Assembly (NCBI RefSeq): GCF_000519085.1
Contig: NZ_KI912577.1
Coordinates: forward strand, 3,022,632 to 3,086,631
DNA from: Methylobacterium sp. 10
GTDB taxonomy: Bacteria; Pseudomonadota; Alphaproteobacteria; Rhizobiales; Beijerinckiaceae
Direction: 5' to 3'
DNA length: 64,000 nt
This document shows positions 7,937-16,388 of the stretch, one piece after another. Under the pieces are notes generated by a model. It was given only the letters and a program-made list of their open reading frames with translations. It had not been told where the DNA came from and ran no database searches. The position numbers were made by a program, and so were the translations under genes. Each line of letters starts with the position of its first letter. Position 1 is the stretch's first letter.

Positions 7937-9100
7937 ATGACCCCGGCGCGCCGCTGGCCCGTGATCTCGGCCCTGGGCGTGATCCAGATCCTGACCTGGG
8001 GCTCCTCGTTTTATCTCCTGTCGGTTCTGGCCGCGCCGATGTCGAAGGATACGGGATGGCCCCTCGGCTGGGTCATCGGAGGGCTGTCCCTCGGCCTCCT
8101 CGTCGCGGGCTTGGTCTCGCCACGGGTCGGAGCGTTCATCGGGGAGCACGGCGGTAGGCCCGTTCTGGCCTTCGCGGCCGTGGTCCTTGCCTTGGGCCTC
8201 GGCGTCCTCGGCCTCGCGCCGAACCTGCCGACCTACCTGGTGGGCTGGCTCCTCGTCGGGCTCGGCATGGGCACCGGCCTGTACGATCCGGCCTTTGCCA
8301 CGCTTGGTCGGCTCTACGGCGCCGAGGCAAGACCCGCCATCACGACCCTGACCCTGTGGGGCGGCTTCGCCAGCACGGTGTGCTGGCCGCTCTCGGCCTT
8401 CCTGATCGAACGGGTAGGCTGGCGCGGCACCTGCCTCGCCTATGCCGGGCTGCACCTGGCGGTCACGCTTCCCCTCGTCCTGCTCGTCATCCCGCACCCC
8501 CCTGCCCACGGGCCAGCACGTTCCGAGGGCCCGGTCTCGGCCGTCCGGCTCGATGCACGCGAGCGGCGTGCCTTCCTCCTCATGGCGGGGGTCCTGACCC
8601 TCGGCGGCACCGTAATGGCCATGGTCTCGGTGCACCTCATTACCCTTCTCCAGGCCCGTGGCGTGGCGCTGACCTCGGCCGTCGCATACGGCGCGCTGAT
8701 CGGCCCGTCACAGGTGGGGGCGCGCATCGTCGAGATGGCCGGGAAGGGCCGGCATCACCCTCTATGGACCCTCACCGCGGCGATGGTCCTCGTCGCCATC
8801 GGGGTCGCGATGCTGGCGGCTGGTCTGCCCGTGGTGGGGCTGTCGCTGGTCCTCTACGGCGCCGGCAACGGGATCTATTCCATCGCCCGCGGGACGGTGC
8901 CCCTCGCGCTGTTCGGTCCCGAGCGCTACGCCCCGCTCGTTGGCCGGCTCGCCCGTCCGGGGCTGGTGGCGCAGGCGCTTGCGCCCTCCCTCGGGGCGGT
9001 CGTGCTGACGCAGGCGGGCGCCGATGCGACCTACGCCCTCTTGACCGTGCTCGCCCTCGCGAACGTCGCGCTCGCCGTATCCCTCTGGCGCGTCCGGTAG
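7937..9100 (+). CDS. MFS transporter in the ars operon
   Basis: This is a 387-residue major facilitator protein with about 12 transmembrane segments. A conserved first-loop stretch (VSPRVGAFIGEHGGRPVL) follows TM2. An upstream in-frame TTG exists, but ATG at 7937 directly precedes a normal MFS N-terminus. Membership of the arsenic operon suggests a role in exporting arsenite or an organoarsenical, as shown for ArsK and ArsJ, which are also MFS proteins. The sequence alone does not say which, and no GAPDH partner of ArsJ is present. The fold is certain; the substrate is inferred. Confidence 0.8.
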   Translation: MTPARRWPVISALGVIQILTWGSSFYLLSVLAAPMSKDTGWPLGWVIGGLSLGLLVAGLVSPRVGAFIGEHGGRPVLAFAAVVLALGLGVLGLAPNLPTYLVGWLLVGLGMGTGLYDPAFATLGRLYGAEARPAITTLTLWGGFASTVCWPLSAFLIERVGWRGTCLAYAGLHLAVTLPLVLLVIPHPPAHGPARSEGPVSAVRLDARERRAFLLMAGVLTLGGTVMAMVSVHLITLLQARGVALTSAVAYGALIGPSQVGARIVEMAGKGRHHPLWTLTAAMVLVAIGVAMLAAGLPVVGLSLVLYGAGNGIYSIARGTVPLALFGPERYAPLVGRLARPGLVAQALAPSLGAVVLTQAGADATYALLTVLALANVALAVSLWRVR

Positions 9101-9126
9101 TCACCTCCCTTCCTCACCGCTCCGCG

Positions 9127-9540
9127 ATGTGGCATCGTCCGTCCGTGACCTTCTGGCTCGCCCTTCGGCGGCTGCTTCCGCTCCTTGCGGTCCTCAGCCT
9201 CGCCCTTGCGCCGGTGACCGCATCCGCGGCCGCCGCGGGCATGCATGCGCCGATGGCCGCTCAGGGCCACGCCATGGCGATGCCCGACGAGGCCATGGAC
9301 GACATGGCCGGGATGGCCATGGACGAGATGCCGTGCTGCCCCAAGGAGCGGCCGGACATGCCCGACTGCTCGAAGGGCTGCCCCCTGATGGCACTCTGCC
9401 TGGCGAAGGTCGCCACCGGCCTGCCCGGCGCCTTAGGGTTGCCGGGACGCGTCGCCGTCGTCGAGGGGACTGCGTGGGCCGTCACCGCCTCCTTCGACAG
9501 CGTCTCGCAAGGGCCACCCTCCGAGCCTCCCCGAGCCTGA
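9127..9540 (+). CDS. Exported Met/His/Cys-rich protein, probable copper binding
   Basis: This 137-residue protein has a hydrophobic leader (residues about 10-32, ending near ASA). A Met/Asp/His-rich stretch follows with repeated DEAM/DDMAGM units, then cysteine pairs (PCCPKE, PDCSKGCPLM). Met and Cys clusters of this kind bind Cu(I) or Ag(I). It stands 26 nt after the MFS gene and directly before the FixH-like and CusBA genes, and probably belongs to the copper module. It recalls CopL or DUF2946 proteins in layout, but homology is not established here. The start is taken as ATG 9127; no strong ribosome site is visible. Confidence 0.6.
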   Translation: MWHRPSVTFWLALRRLLPLLAVLSLALAPVTASAAAAGMHAPMAAQGHAMAMPDEAMDDMAGMAMDEMPCCPKERPDMPDCSKGCPLMALCLAKVATGLPGALGLPGRVAVVEGTAWAVTASFDSVSQGPPSEPPRA

Positions 9541-9622
9541 ACCCGATGCCGTCGGCGCCTGCGCCGGCACGGTGACGCGCGTCCGCGCGTGGCCATCCAT
9601 CGCGTTCAGGAGACCCCACATC

Positions 9623-10018
9623 GTGACCAAGACATCGTTTTCGCGCGCCCTCACGGTTGCGCTGCTCGGCCTCGCCCTCACCGCCGCGGCCCGGGCCGAC
9701 ACCAAGGACTACGAGTTCCAGCTGGTGAAGGACGAAGCCAAGCAGGGCGAGGCCATCCTCGACGTCCGCCTCGTCGACAAGCGCACGTCCAAGCCCGTGC
9801 CGAACGCCGTCATCTTCGCCAAGCGCATCGATATGGCGCCCGACAGCATGGAGGAGATGACCTCCAAGATCGAGCAACTGCCCTCGCCGGAGCCGGGCCT
9901 CTACCGGTTCAAGGCGAAGCTGACGATGGCCGGCGGCTGGCGCCTCTCGCTCGGGGCCAAGGTCCAAGGCGAGACCGGCACCGTCGAGAACAAGCTGGTG
10001 TTCAAGGCCACCAAGTGA
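9623..10018 (+). CDS. FixH/YtkA-like exported protein
   Basis: This 131-residue protein has an N-terminal signal peptide (cleavage near AARA) and then one beta-rich domain, with YEFQLVKDEAKQGEAIL, a PVPNAVIFAKRIDM turn and a PGLYRFKAKLTMAGGW segment. This pattern is seen in YtkA/FixH-like proteins placed before Cus-type efflux genes. It may act as a periplasmic metal or assembly factor, which is inference. GTG at 9623 is chosen because AGGAGA stands 10 nt upstream; a GTG at 9572 has no such site. Its stop overlaps the GTG start of cusB by 4 nt, indicating coupling. Confidence 0.72.
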   Translation: MTKTSFSRALTVALLGLALTAAARADTKDYEFQLVKDEAKQGEAILDVRLVDKRTSKPVPNAVIFAKRIDMAPDSMEEMTSKIEQLPSPEPGLYRFKAKLTMAGGWRLSLGAKVQGETGTVENKLVFKATK

Positions 10019-11517
10019 GCCGGACGGCATGGCTGGCCGGGACCCTCGCCGCGCTCGCGGCGGGGGGGCTGGGCTATGGCGCGGGGCATGAGGGCAGCCC
10101 CGTGCCGGCGCTCGTCCAGCAGGCGCGGACCGGGTTCGCCCATTGGCTGCCGGGTGCACGGCCGGCCTCCCCGATGCCCGCGCAGGCTCCGATCAAGGCG
10201 ACGGGTTCGGTGGTCTACTACCGAGACCCGGACGGGAAGCCGGACTACGCCTCCGAACCCAAACAGACGGCGGACGGTCGCGACTACCGCGCCGTCCACG
10301 CCAGCGAGGACGTGCGCTTCGACGAACCCGAAGAGGCGGAAGCCATGCCTGACGCCGGCCACGGCGACATGGCCATGGCTCAGGCCAAGACGCCCGCGAG
10401 CGCCCGCAAGGTGCGCTTCTACCGCAACCCGATGGGCCTTCCGGACACTTCGCCGATTCCGAAAAAGGACTCGATGGGGATGGACTACCTCCCCGTCTAC
10501 GAGGGCGAGGACACCGACGACGGCACCGTGACCCTCTCGCCCGGCAAGGTCCAGCGAACCGGCGTCCGGACGGAGGTCGCTGCACGGCGCGTCCTATCCA
10601 TGCCGGTGCGGGCTCCTGGAACCATCGAGGAGGACGAGCGCCGGATCTCGGTCATCGCGATGCGCACCGACGCCTTCATTGAGAAGGTCGAGGCCGTCAC
10701 CACCGGCGACCACGTCCACAAGGGCCAGCCGCTCATGCGCCTGTTCTCGCCCGAGATGAACGCGGCCGCCGCGCAGTACCTCACCGGCATCGGCTACGAG
10801 GGCGCCCGGCGCCGACTGGAGAACCTCGGCATCCCGCCCGAGGCCATCGACGAGATCGAGCGATCCCGAAAAGTGCCGGCGACCATCACGTGGTCGGCGC
10901 CACGCGACGGCGTCGTGGTCGAGCGCAACGTCTCCGACGGCATGCGCGCCAAGTCCGGCGACACCCTGTTCAAGCTCGTCGACCATACCCGGGTATGGGT
11001 GCTCGTCGACGTGACCGAACGCGACCTGGCGTCCGTGGCGGAGGGCCAAACGGCGACCGTGCGTGCCCGGACGTTTCCCGACCGGACCTTCACTGGCACG
11101 GTGACGCGGATCTATCCGCACCTCGCCATGGGGACCCGGACGGCCCGCCTGCGCATCGAGTTGCCGAACCTCAACGGCGACCTGCGGCCCGGGATGTACG
11201 GCGACGTCGAGATCGCGACCGGGAACGCCAAGCCCGTGGTCGCCGTCCCCGACGACGCCGTCATCGACACCGGAACCAGGCAGGTCGTCCTGCTCGACAA
11301 GGGCGAGGGCCGCTTCGAGCCGCGCCCGGTCAAGCTCGGTGCCCGCGGCGACGGCTACGTCGAAGTCCGGGAGGGCATCGCGGCAGGCGACCGGGTGGTG
11401 ACCGCCGCCAACTTCCTCATCGACGCCGAGAGCAACCTCAAGGCGGCGCTGCAGGGTCTCTCCGAGCCGAAGGTAGAACCAGGTCCGCAGGCGGCGGCCG
11501 ATGGGAGGGCGCCATGA
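10015..11517 (+). CDS. cusB: CusB-type periplasmic adaptor of a copper/silver RND efflux pump
   Basis: This 500-residue adaptor (membrane-fusion) protein has an N-terminal anchor. Two heavy-metal-binding repeats lie at about residues 66-96 (VVYYRDPDGKPDY) and 133-165 (VRFYRNPMGLP ... DSMGMDYLPVY). They are separated by a Met/His-rich linker (DAGHGDMAMAQ). The body has the barrel-sandwich and beta-barrel motifs of the HlyD class, for example VWVLVDVTERDLA. It captures periplasmic Cu(I)/Ag(I) and passes it to CusA. The start is GTG 10015, overlapping the upstream stop. Its own stop overlaps the cusA start by 4 nt. No CusF or CusC gene is seen nearby. Confidence 0.9.
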   Translation: MSRTAWLAGTLAALAAGGLGYGAGHEGSPVPALVQQARTGFAHWLPGARPASPMPAQAPIKATGSVVYYRDPDGKPDYASEPKQTADGRDYRAVHASEDVRFDEPEEAEAMPDAGHGDMAMAQAKTPASARKVRFYRNPMGLPDTSPIPKKDSMGMDYLPVYEGEDTDDGTVTLSPGKVQRTGVRTEVAARRVLSMPVRAPGTIEEDERRISVIAMRTDAFIEKVEAVTTGDHVHKGQPLMRLFSPEMNAAAAQYLTGIGYEGARRRLENLGIPPEAIDEIERSRKVPATITWSAPRDGVVVERNVSDGMRAKSGDTLFKLVDHTRVWVLVDVTERDLASVAEGQTATVRARTFPDRTFTGTVTRIYPHLAMGTRTARLRIELPNLNGDLRPGMYGDVEIATGNAKPVVAVPDDAVIDTGTRQVVLLDKGEGRFEPRPVKLGARGDGYVEVREGIAAGDRVVTAANFLIDAESNLKAALQGLSEPKVEPGPQAAADGRAP

Positions 11518-14500
11518 TCGCCCGGCTCATCGGCTGGTCGGCCCGGAATCTGGTTCTGGTGTTGATCGGGACGGTGTTCGCGGTGGGGGCCGGGCTCTAC
11601 GCCCTGAGGACCCTGCCGCTCGACGCGATCCCGGACCTCTCGGACGTCCAGACCATCGTCTACACCGAGTACCCCGGGCAGGCGCCACAGGTCATCGAGG
11701 ACCAGGTCACCTACCCGCTGACTACCGCCATGCTGACGGTGCCCCGGTCGAAGGTCGTGCGCGGCTTCTCGTTCTTCGGGGTCTCGTTCGTCTACGTCAT
11801 CTTCGAGGACGGCACCGACCCATACTGGGCCCGGAGCCGGGTGCTCGAATACCTAAACACCGTGGCCAAGCGCCTGCCGGCGGGGGTGACCCCGACGCTG
11901 GGACCGGACGCGACCGGGGTCGGCTGGGTCTACCAGTACGTCGTGGTCGCCAAAGAGCGCACGCTGGCCGAGCTCCGCTCGCTCCAGGACTGGGTCGTGC
12001 GCTTCGGGGCCTCTCGTGCCGAAGGCGTGGCCGAGGTCGCAGGCGTCGGCGGCTTCGTCAAACAGTACAACGTGGTCGTCGACCCGAGCCGGTTGCGGGC
12101 GCAGGGCATCACCCTGGCGAAGCTCCGGGACGCGATCCGGGCGAGCAACGCCGACGTAGGCGGCCGCACCGTCGAGCTCTCCGAGTTCGAGTTCGTCGTC
12201 CGTGGCCGCGGGTACCTCAAGAGCATCGCCGACATCGAGAGCATCGTCCTGAAGACAGAGGCGGGCACGCCCCTGCGGGTGAAGGACGTCGCCCGGGTCG
12301 AGCTCGGTCCCGACGAGCGCCGCGGCATCACCGAGATGAACGGGGAGGGCGAGGTCGCCGGCGGCATCATCCTCCAGCGCTTCGGGGCCAACGCCCTCGA
12401 CGTTATCGCGAGTGCCAAGGCGCGCCTCGCCGAGGTCGCCGCGAGCCTGCCCAAGGGCACCGAGATCCTGCCTGTCTACGACCGGTCGCACCTCATCGAG
12501 GCGGCCATCGAGACGCTCAAGGGGACCCTGATCGAGGAGAGCGCCATCGTCGCCCTCGTCTGCGTCGTGTTCCTGCTCCACGTCCGCAGTGCGCTGGTCG
12601 CGATCCTGATGCTGCCGGTCGGCATCCTAATGGCGTTCGCGGGCATGAAGGCGCTGGGCTTGGGCGCCAACATCATGAGCCTGGGCGGCATCGCCATCGC
12701 GGTCGGCGCCATGATCGACGCCGCCATCGTCATGATCGAGAACGCCCACAAGCACCTGGAGCGGGCGGACCCTGGCAAGCCCCGGGTCCAGGTCCTGATA
12801 GAGGCCGCCTCCGAGGTCGGTCCCTCGCTGTTCTTCTCGCTCCTCATCATCACGGTCAGCTTCCTGCCCATCTTCACCCTGGAAAGCCAGGAAGGGCGTC
12901 TGTTCGGGCCGCTGGCCTTCACCAAGACGTTCGCGATGGCGGCGGCGGCGGTGCTGTCGGTGACGCTGGTTCCGGCGCTGATGGTGCTGTTCGTGCGCGG
13001 CCGCATCGTGCCCGAGCACCGCAACCCGGTGAACCGGCTCCTGATCTGGTTCTACCGTCCCATCATCGCAGGGGTCCTGCGGGCGCGGGTGCTGACCATC
13101 CTGATCGCGCTGGGCGTTCTCGGCGCCTCGGTCTGGCCGGCCCTGCAACTCGGGTCCGAGTTCATGCCCGATCTCGACGAGGGCACCCTGATGTACATGC
13201 CGACCACCCTGCCGGGCATCTCGGTGACCAAGGCCGGCGAGCTTTTAGGGAGACAGGACACCATCCTGAAGAGCTTCCCGGAAGTCCTGTCCGTCTACGG
13301 CAAGGCCGGACGGGCCGCGACCGCGACGGACCCGGCGCCCTCCGAGATGTTCGAGACCATCGTCAACCTGAAGCCGAAGGCGGAGTGGCGCCCGGGCGTG
13401 ACGCTGGCGAGCCTCAAAGCCGAGATGGATGCCGCGCTCCAGTTCCCCGGTGTCTCCAATGCCTGGACCCAGCCGATCCGCGCCCGCATCGACATGCTCG
13501 CCACCGGCATCCGGACCCCCGTCGGCATCAAGGTGCTCGGAACCGACCTCGCCGAGATGGAGAAGGTCGCCCGCCGGGTCGAGGCGGTGGTGAAGGCGGT
13601 GCCGGGCACGTCGAGCGCCTATGCCGAGCGCGTCCAGGGCGGGTACTTCCTCGACATCACGCCCGACCGGGAGGTTCTGGGCCGCTACGGCCTATCGGTC
13701 GGGGACGTGCAGGACGTGATCGCCATGGCGCTCGGCGGCGAGAGCGTCACCAACACGGTCGAGGGCCGCGAGCGCTACACCGTCAACGTGCGCTACCCGC
13801 GCGCCTTCCGGTCGAGCCCACAATCCATCGCGACCGAGGTGCAGGTGCCCATCGCGGGCGGAGGCACGGTCCCCTTGGGCGAAGTCGCCAAGGTGGCACT
13901 GACCCGGGGGCCGACCCAGATCCGGACCGAGAACGGGCAACTCGCGGTCTTCATCTACGTCGATGTCTCGGGACGGGACCTTGGCGGCTACGTGGCCGAT
14001 GCACGGGCGGCTGTTACCGGCGAGGTGAGCCTGCCACCCGGGACCACCCTCCAGTGGAGCGGGCAGGTCGAGTACCTCGACCGCGCCACGGCCCGGCTCA
14101 AGATCGTGGTGCCCCTGACCCTCCTGACCGTGTTCCTGCTGCTCTACCTCAACTTTCGCCGGCTGACTGAAACCCTCATCGTGATGCTGTCGCTGCCCTT
14201 CGCACTGGTGGGCGGCGTCTGGCTGATGTGGTGGTTGGGCTTCAACCTATCGGTCGCCGTGGCCGTGGGCTTCATCGCGCTCGCCGGGGTCGCCGCCGAG
14301 ACCGGGGTGATCATGCTGGTCTACCTCGACCATGCGCTGGCCGAGATCCGGACGGAGTGCGAGCGGGATGGGCGCGCCCTATCGCGAAATGACCTGAGGC
14401 GGGCGATCATGGTCGGCGCGGTCGAGCGGGTGCGGCCCAAGATGATGACCGTGGTCGCCATCATAGCCGGGCTGTTGCCCATCCTGTGGAGCACCGGCTC

Positions 14501-14681
14501 GGGCTCCGAGGTCATGCAGCGCATCGCGGTGCCGATGATCGGCGGCATGGTGTCGTCGACCGTCCTGACCCTCGTCGTGATCCCGGCGGTATACGGGCTG
14601 GTGAAGGGATGGGGACTGCCGAGATCCGACATGCAGCCGGAACCCGTCGAGGGGCACACGATGCCCTTGGCCGCGGAATGA
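11514..14681 (+). CDS. cusA: CusA-type copper/silver RND efflux pump
   Basis: This inner-membrane RND protein of 1055 residues has the usual duplicated layout of 12 membrane segments with two large periplasmic loops. Signature stretches of the Cu/Ag branch are LDAIPDLSDVQTIVYTEYPG near the N-terminus and GVGWVYQYV in the first loop; the TM4 region has AIAVGAMIDAAIVMIEN, which carries the proton-relay acids. The second half has GVAAETGVIMLVYLDHAL. It drives metal from periplasm or cytosol outward using the proton gradient. ATG at 11514 overlaps the cusB stop. An outer-membrane channel gene (cusC) is missing from the window. Confidence 0.95.
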   Translation: MIARLIGWSARNLVLVLIGTVFAVGAGLYALRTLPLDAIPDLSDVQTIVYTEYPGQAPQVIEDQVTYPLTTAMLTVPRSKVVRGFSFFGVSFVYVIFEDGTDPYWARSRVLEYLNTVAKRLPAGVTPTLGPDATGVGWVYQYVVVAKERTLAELRSLQDWVVRFGASRAEGVAEVAGVGGFVKQYNVVVDPSRLRAQGITLAKLRDAIRASNADVGGRTVELSEFEFVVRGRGYLKSIADIESIVLKTEAGTPLRVKDVARVELGPDERRGITEMNGEGEVAGGIILQRFGANALDVIASAKARLAEVAASLPKGTEILPVYDRSHLIEAAIETLKGTLIEESAIVALVCVVFLLHVRSALVAILMLPVGILMAFAGMKALGLGANIMSLGGIAIAVGAMIDAAIVMIENAHKHLERADPGKPRVQVLIEAASEVGPSLFFSLLIITVSFLPIFTLESQEGRLFGPLAFTKTFAMAAAAVLSVTLVPALMVLFVRGRIVPEHRNPVNRLLIWFYRPIIAGVLRARVLTILIALGVLGASVWPALQLGSEFMPDLDEGTLMYMPTTLPGISVTKAGELLGRQDTILKSFPEVLSVYGKAGRAATATDPAPSEMFETIVNLKPKAEWRPGVTLASLKAEMDAALQFPGVSNAWTQPIRARIDMLATGIRTPVGIKVLGTDLAEMEKVARRVEAVVKAVPGTSSAYAERVQGGYFLDITPDREVLGRYGLSVGDVQDVIAMALGGESVTNTVEGRERYTVNVRYPRAFRSSPQSIATEVQVPIAGGGTVPLGEVAKVALTRGPTQIRTENGQLAVFIYVDVSGRDLGGYVADARAAVTGEVSLPPGTTLQWSGQVEYLDRATARLKIVVPLTLLTVFLLLYLNFRRLTETLIVMLSLPFALVGGVWLMWWLGFNLSVAVAVGFIALAGVAAETGVIMLVYLDHALAEIRTECERDGRALSRNDLRRAIMVGAVERVRPKMMTVVAIIAGLLPILWSTGSGSEVMQRIAVPMIGGMVSSTVLTLVVIPAVYGLVKGWGLPRSDMQPEPVEGHTMPLAAE

Positions 14682-14697
14682 CAACGAGGACGAGACC

Positions 14698-14767
14698 ATG
14701 CTGGTGGTCGACGACGAGCCGACGGTTAGGCATGTTGGTCTCCGACATTCTCGAAGACCTCGCCTAA
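14698..14767 (+). pseudogene. Response-regulator receiver fragment
   Basis: Beginning at ATG 14698 the DNA encodes LVVDDEPTVR, the acidic pocket of a receiver domain. The frame is then lost, and the continuation MLVSDILEDLA, ending with a stop at 14765-14767, lies in another frame. Together they match the first 25 or so residues of a receiver; the rest is absent. It resembles the intact regulator encoded just downstream on the opposite strand (VVDDDALILMDVSDILEDAG), so a partial inverted duplication or decayed paralogue is plausible. Confidence 0.55.
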
Positions 14768-14852
14768 CCCGACATCGAGGGTCGCTCGCATCCGGTCGAT
14801 GATCGAGGAGAGCCGGTAGGAGGCATGGGGCTCCGGCCAACCGATCCCGGGC

Positions 14853-15263
14853 TTACCTCCGAAGGGGCCCGGGGTGCTTCTCCGACGGCATCGTCTCGCG
14901 CACGTGGTGCCGGACCAAGGAGGGGCTGAACGGCTTCCCGATGAACGTCGCCCCATCGGGCAGGTCCCCGGGTTCAGGTCGCACATTGCCGGAGGCGACC
15001 ACGATGGCGATGTGGGGCCACGTCACGGCCGTCCGCCGCGCCAGGTCGAAGCCGTTGTCCGGCCCGGGCATCTGCACGTCCGTGAACAGCAGCTGCACCT
15101 TGCCATGGTGCTCGTCGAGCACCCGCGTCGCCTGGGCGACGTCCATCGCCTCAAGAACCACGAAACCGGCATCCTCCAGGATGTCGGACACATCCATCAG
15201 GATGAGGGCGTCGTCGTCGACCACGAGGACATGGGGGGCATCGGCGGGGTCAGGCAGGGGCAT
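14853..15263 (-). CDS. Receiver-only response regulator
   Basis: Counting from ATG 15263 this is a 136-residue single receiver domain. The acidic pocket is VVDDDA (residues 14-19), the phosphoacceptor is Asp62 in LLFTDVQMPGPDNG, and the conserved Lys is in FIGKPF. No output domain follows. Stand-alone receivers of this type are common in Methylobacterium-like genomes and act in phosphorelays or on kinases. A longer start at 15332 adds 23 residues unlike the family, so the shorter form is preferred. No kinase gene is adjacent and the target is unknown. Confidence 0.78.
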   Translation of the reverse strand: MPLPDPADAPHVLVVDDDALILMDVSDILEDAGFVVLEAMDVAQATRVLDEHHGKVQLLFTDVQMPGPDNGFDLARRTAVTWPHIAIVVASGNVRPEPGDLPDGATFIGKPFSPSLVRHHVRETMPSEKHPGPLRR

Positions 15264-15602
15264 GGATACCAAAGGCCGGCCTGGCCGGTAGGTTGCCGCA
15301 TAACATAGGTTTCTTTTGCGCCATCGGAGCATGGTTGCCTAGCGCCGTTTCCGTAGGTCCCGTGGATGCGGGCCCCTAGTGGTTGAAATCTGACGCTTGG
15401 TACCCATTCGCGAGGTCAGCTTGGGGTGGGAAGCAGCTTGGCTGCTTTCAGTCGCGAGACGTTCTTAAGCGGACCTAGGATGACCCGCCGACTCCGGATG
15501 AACGGTCCAACCCATCGCATGGTCGAAGTTCGTTGAAGTCGGATGCCGACATCATCAGAGGCGATGCGACCGGCACGAAAGTGCTCTGCCTCGGGAGACA
15601 GC
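15264..15602. other. Intergenic stretch, nothing recognised
   Basis: These 339 bases lie between the divergent receiver gene and gpmA. No coding frame, repeat or RNA gene is apparent. The right end supplies a GGGAGA ribosome site (about 15593-15598) before the gpmA start, and promoters for both genes must lie here. Confidence 0.5.
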
Positions 15603-16241
15603 GTGATTCACGATTGCAAAGCCCCGGTCACGCGACATCTCGTGCTGGTCCGGCATGGCCAGAGCGTAGCCAACCGATCCGGCCTGTTCACGGGATTGCT
15701 GGACTCGCCCTTGACCGAGCAGGGCCGGATGGAAGCCGAGGCAGCCGGGCGGCGTTTGGCCGAGCGCAGCTGGCGCTTTTCCGCAGCCTTCACCTCGACG
15801 CTGACGCGGGCGATCGTGAGCGGCCGGCTTATTCTCGATGCGCTCGGGCAACCCGGATTGGTCCCCCAACGCTTCGCCGCGCTCGACGAGCGAGACTACG
15901 GCGACCTCAGCGGGCTCGACAAGATCGCCGCCGATGCGCGCTGGGGGGCGGAGCGGATCGAGACCTGGCGCCGCTCCTACGCCGAGGCGCCGCCGAACGG
16001 TGAGAGCCTGCGCGATACCGTCGCCCGCATCGTCCCATGCTACCTCCGAACCATCCAGCCGGCGGTTATGGGCGGAGACGTGCTCGTCGTCGCCCACGGC
16101 AATTGCCTGCGGGCGCTTGTCATGGCGCTTGAAGACCTGAGCCCCGCGGAGGTCGAGCACCTTGAACTCGCGACGGGCTCCGTCAGGATCTATGAGCTTG
16201 CTGCGGACACGACGATCAAGGCCCGCTGGATCGACGGGTGA
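15603..16241 (+). CDS. gpmA: 2,3-bisphosphoglycerate-dependent phosphoglycerate mutase (histidine phosphatase family)
   Basis: This 212-residue histidine-phosphatase protein has the phosphohistidine motif LVRHGQSVAN near its N-terminus. LFTGLLDSPLTEQG and the LDERDYGDLSGLDK segment are specific to GpmA-like mutases, and VVAHGNCLRALVM contains the second catalytic histidine. It would interconvert 3- and 2-phosphoglycerate in the cytoplasm. GTG 15603 is chosen because GGGAGA is about 5 nt upstream; ATG 15543 adds residues without family resemblance. Why a glycolytic enzyme sits among resistance genes is unclear. It may be a second copy. Confidence 0.85.
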   Translation: MIHDCKAPVTRHLVLVRHGQSVANRSGLFTGLLDSPLTEQGRMEAEAAGRRLAERSWRFSAAFTSTLTRAIVSGRLILDALGQPGLVPQRFAALDERDYGDLSGLDKIAADARWGAERIETWRRSYAEAPPNGESLRDTVARIVPCYLRTIQPAVMGGDVLVVAHGNCLRALVMALEDLSPAEVEHLELATGSVRIYELAADTTIKARWIDG

Positions 16242-16388
16242 ATCCGCCTGTCGGCCCTCCACAATGGGTCTCCGCAAACTCTGAAGGGGTCCTGCTTTCA
16301 TCTATTTCAGTGATGGCAAGCATCTAATCATTCCGTTGGAGTGAATGAACGGGCCCTGGGATCCTCCGGCATCACATCGGAGCCATCC

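Noticed and set aside
11501..14170. 889-codon plus-strand open frame overlapping cusA
   Set aside because: It is a shadow of cusA: Arg/Gly/Pro-rich with no domain, no ribosome site, and caused by high GC at third positions.
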